From an uncultured Porphyromonas sp. (GTDB lineage: Bacteria; Bacteroidota; Bacteroidia; Bacteroidales; Porphyromonadaceae), in the NCBI RefSeq assembly GCF_934359325.1, contig NZ_CAKRLH010000086.1, positions 1-6,416 on the forward strand: a stretch of DNA of 6,416 nucleotides, written 5' to 3'. This document shows, in pieces, positions 5,364-6,416 of the stretch. A program made the position numbers and the translations under genes. The notes beneath the pieces were generated by a model that saw nothing but the letters and a program-made list of their open reading frames with translations, was not told the origin of the DNA and made no database searches. Within the stretch, counting starts at the first letter, position 1, and the number at the start of each line of letters is the position of its first letter.

Positions 5364-6416
5364 GCTTTACATATAGTGTAGGCTCAAAACTTGTCTTAGC
5401 AAAGATAGCAATTTGCCCGACTACATCCGGGGACACCTCCATTCCGAGACGTTTCATTTCCTCCACAAAGAGCTCCACCGGACGAGCAACGTCGATTTGG
5501 CTTCGTATAAACTTCTCAGGGAGCTTGTCGAGGGCACCCATCCGACGCATAGATTCCTCGGAGAAGTCTCTGTAGTTCCTATTGTACTCATGCTGGAGCT
5601 GTGCCACCTCGTACAGGCTCATCCCGTCGGTGATCCTTGGGGGCTGTGGAGCCCTCAGGCTCTCCTTGTGCGACCCCGTTCGGAAGCGTACCCGAGGGTC
5701 GGCGTAGTGCCGGCTCATCGTCTCGGCATACTCAGCCACAGACTGCGTGGGGAGTTTCTCAGGCACTACAGGAGCAGCGGGGAGCTCCAGCAGGTCTGCC
5801 GTACTCTTCCCCGTCAGATCCTCCGGACTGTACCACTCCCCGTCCCACTGAGGATTGATCGGAGAGATCGCATTCATCGGGTCTGCCTTGACCCTACGGT
5901 ACCGTATCTCCTTCTCATCCTCAGCCCTCAGGTACTCCTTCACGATCTCTCGCTTCGGCTCACCATTCGCCTGATAGAAGCTCTCCGGCAGGTCATCCTT
6001 GTGGCTGACGTACTCTTTCAGTACATTTGCAATGGTTAAGGGGGTTGATCCTGTAGAGATATGGGGCTTAACAACCGCTTCGATCTCTCCGAGAGTGTTT
6101 TCTGACGTGTTATTTTCAGAAAGCTCCTCTCGGAGATTTTTTTGGAGATCTATCTTGTGGAGATAGAACTTTCCATGAGAGTCGTCTCCGACAAGTTTCA
6201 CGATCACGGTACAGATATATCCTTCTCCACCAATTGATATGGGAGCGGAGATAGTGAGAGAGTCATAGGAGCGACCCTTCCACTCTGTCTCTCCATCTAT
6301 CTGTACACCACGTTTTATTACTTCTGGTACTGCTTTAAAGGCGGCGACACGATCTCTGTAGAGTGAGAAATGTGCCATGCTGTCTTTTACGGTGCGCTTA
6401 CTGAGAGAGACATATC
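5350..6416 (-). CDS. C-terminal part of a probable phage/ICE polyvalent protein (BECR/LPD-like domain)
   Basis: The frame is open to the right edge: 12 codons (YVSLSKRTVKDS) precede the first Met (6378) without a stop, and they look like part of the same domain, so the true start is probably outside the window. Counting from that Met, residues -9 to about 82 have the pattern SLSKRTVKDSMAH...AFKAVPEVIKRGV...WKGRSYDS...ISAPISIGGEGY...VIVK...FYLH. I recognise this from domains of large polyvalent proteins of phages and conjugative elements (PBECR/LPD groups, barnase-EndoU-colicin E5/D-RelE-like). A charged region follows, then a Pro-rich linker (about 170-210), then a helical segment, FIRSQIDVARPVELFVEEMKR (split here by role: FIRSQIDVARP, then VELFVEEMKR). 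The protein stops 14 nt inside serB. DNA for residues 1-120 is visibly more A+T-rich than the neighbours, consistent with transfer. No enzymatic activity can be asserted. It could be a decayed remnant or the real end of a large protein. Confidence 0.65.
   Translation of the reverse strand, partial: YVSLSKRTVKDSMAHFSLYRDRVAAFKAVPEVIKRGVQIDGETEWKGRSYDSLTISAPISIGGEGYICTVIVKLVGDDSHGKFYLHKIDLQKNLREELSENNTSENTLGEIEAVVKPHISTGSTPLTIANVLKEYVSHKDDLPESFYQANGEPKREIVKEYLRAEDEKEIRYRRVKADPMNAISPINPQWDGEWYSPEDLTGKSTADLLELPAAPVVPEKLPTQSVAEYAETMSRHYADPRVRFRTGSHKESLRAPQPPRITDGMSLYEVAQLQHEYNRNYRDFSEESMRRMGALDKLPEKFIRSQIDVARPVELFVEEMKRLGMEVSPDVVGQIAIFAKTSFEPTLYVKHGII
5400..5407 (-). promoter_or_regulatory. serB: Candidate serB promoter (-7 box)
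   Basis: On the minus strand this reads TATCTTTG, a full match to TAnnTTTG, 36 nt upstream of the serB ATG. It lies inside the last codons of the upstream reading frame, so serB would have its own promoter even if that frame is not transcribed. I see no convincing -33 element. The call rests on one box and plausible spacing. Confidence 0.35.
6086..6143 (+). terminator. Terminator-like hairpin plus T-run, antisense within the polyvalent-protein gene
   Basis: On the plus strand TCTCCGAGAG (6086-6095) pairs with CTCTCGGAGA (6127-6136) in a perfect 10-bp stem. A second stem, TTTCTG (6099-6104) with CAGAAA (6117-6122), is stacked inside, closing a 12-nt loop. Seven T residues (6137-6143) follow the outer stem directly. 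This has the layout of an intrinsic terminator for plus-strand transcription, but it lies antisense inside a coding frame and no plus-strand gene is visible in the window. It could limit antisense transcription or be a coincidence of coding sequence. Confidence 0.35.

Noticed and set aside
5413..6039. 208-codon plus-strand open frame opposite the polyvalent-protein frame
   Set aside because: Its product is a His/Arg/Leu-rich shadow with no domain; the minus-strand frame has recognisable motifs and continues beyond the window.
5350..6378. Toxin-antitoxin or polymorphic-toxin assignment for the BECR-like protein
   Set aside because: No immunity or antitoxin gene is visible beside it, no secretion signal can be seen, and catalytic residues cannot be assigned from sequence alone; a structural or accessory polyvalent-protein domain is equally likely.

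Overview
The window looks like chromosomal DNA of a Bacteroidota member, most plausibly Porphyromonas or a close relative. The clues are the G+C-rich codon use, the lack of Shine-Dalgarno motifs before start codons, two matches to the Bacteroidota -7 promoter box TAnnTTTG, a two-ACT-domain SerB like the one known from Porphyromonas gingivalis, and a recJ-recQ pair. The genus is an inference from memory of these families. Every supported gene lies on the minus strand, so transcription runs from high to low coordinates.

In transcription order: (1) 6416-5350 is a 5'-incomplete reading frame. Its visible N-terminal third resembles a domain of phage/ICE 'polyvalent' proteins (BECR-nuclease-like/LPD type), followed by a charged and Pro-rich region; it ends inside the first codons of serB. 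It is probably the tail of a mobile-element gene lying mostly outside the window. (2) 5363-2936 is a compact four-gene cluster: serB, a small Dabb (stress-responsive alpha/beta-barrel) protein, an O6-methylguanine-DNA methyltransferase, and a UPF0102/YraN nuclease-like protein, joined by a 4-nt gap and two short overlaps. (3) 2935-2637 is a 299-bp intergenic region holding a bipartite stem-loop, a striking array of four 16-bp palindromes at an exact 22-bp period, overlapping palindromes and a T-run, and a candidate recJ promoter. (4) 2636-1 is recJ followed 15 nt later by recQ, which runs off the left edge.

Functionally, four of the seven genes are DNA repair or nucleic-acid-processing genes. 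RecQ unwinds DNA and RecJ degrades the 5' single-stranded tail, so their pairing is a natural two-step resection module. Ogt reverses alkylation damage, and YraN has the PD-(D/E)xK nuclease signature. SerB completes serine biosynthesis, and in P. gingivalis a SerB protein is also linked to host-cell invasion.

The least explained parts are the palindrome array between yraN and recJ and the polyvalent-protein fragment abutting serB. I see no tRNA, rRNA, CRISPR array or complete insertion sequence.
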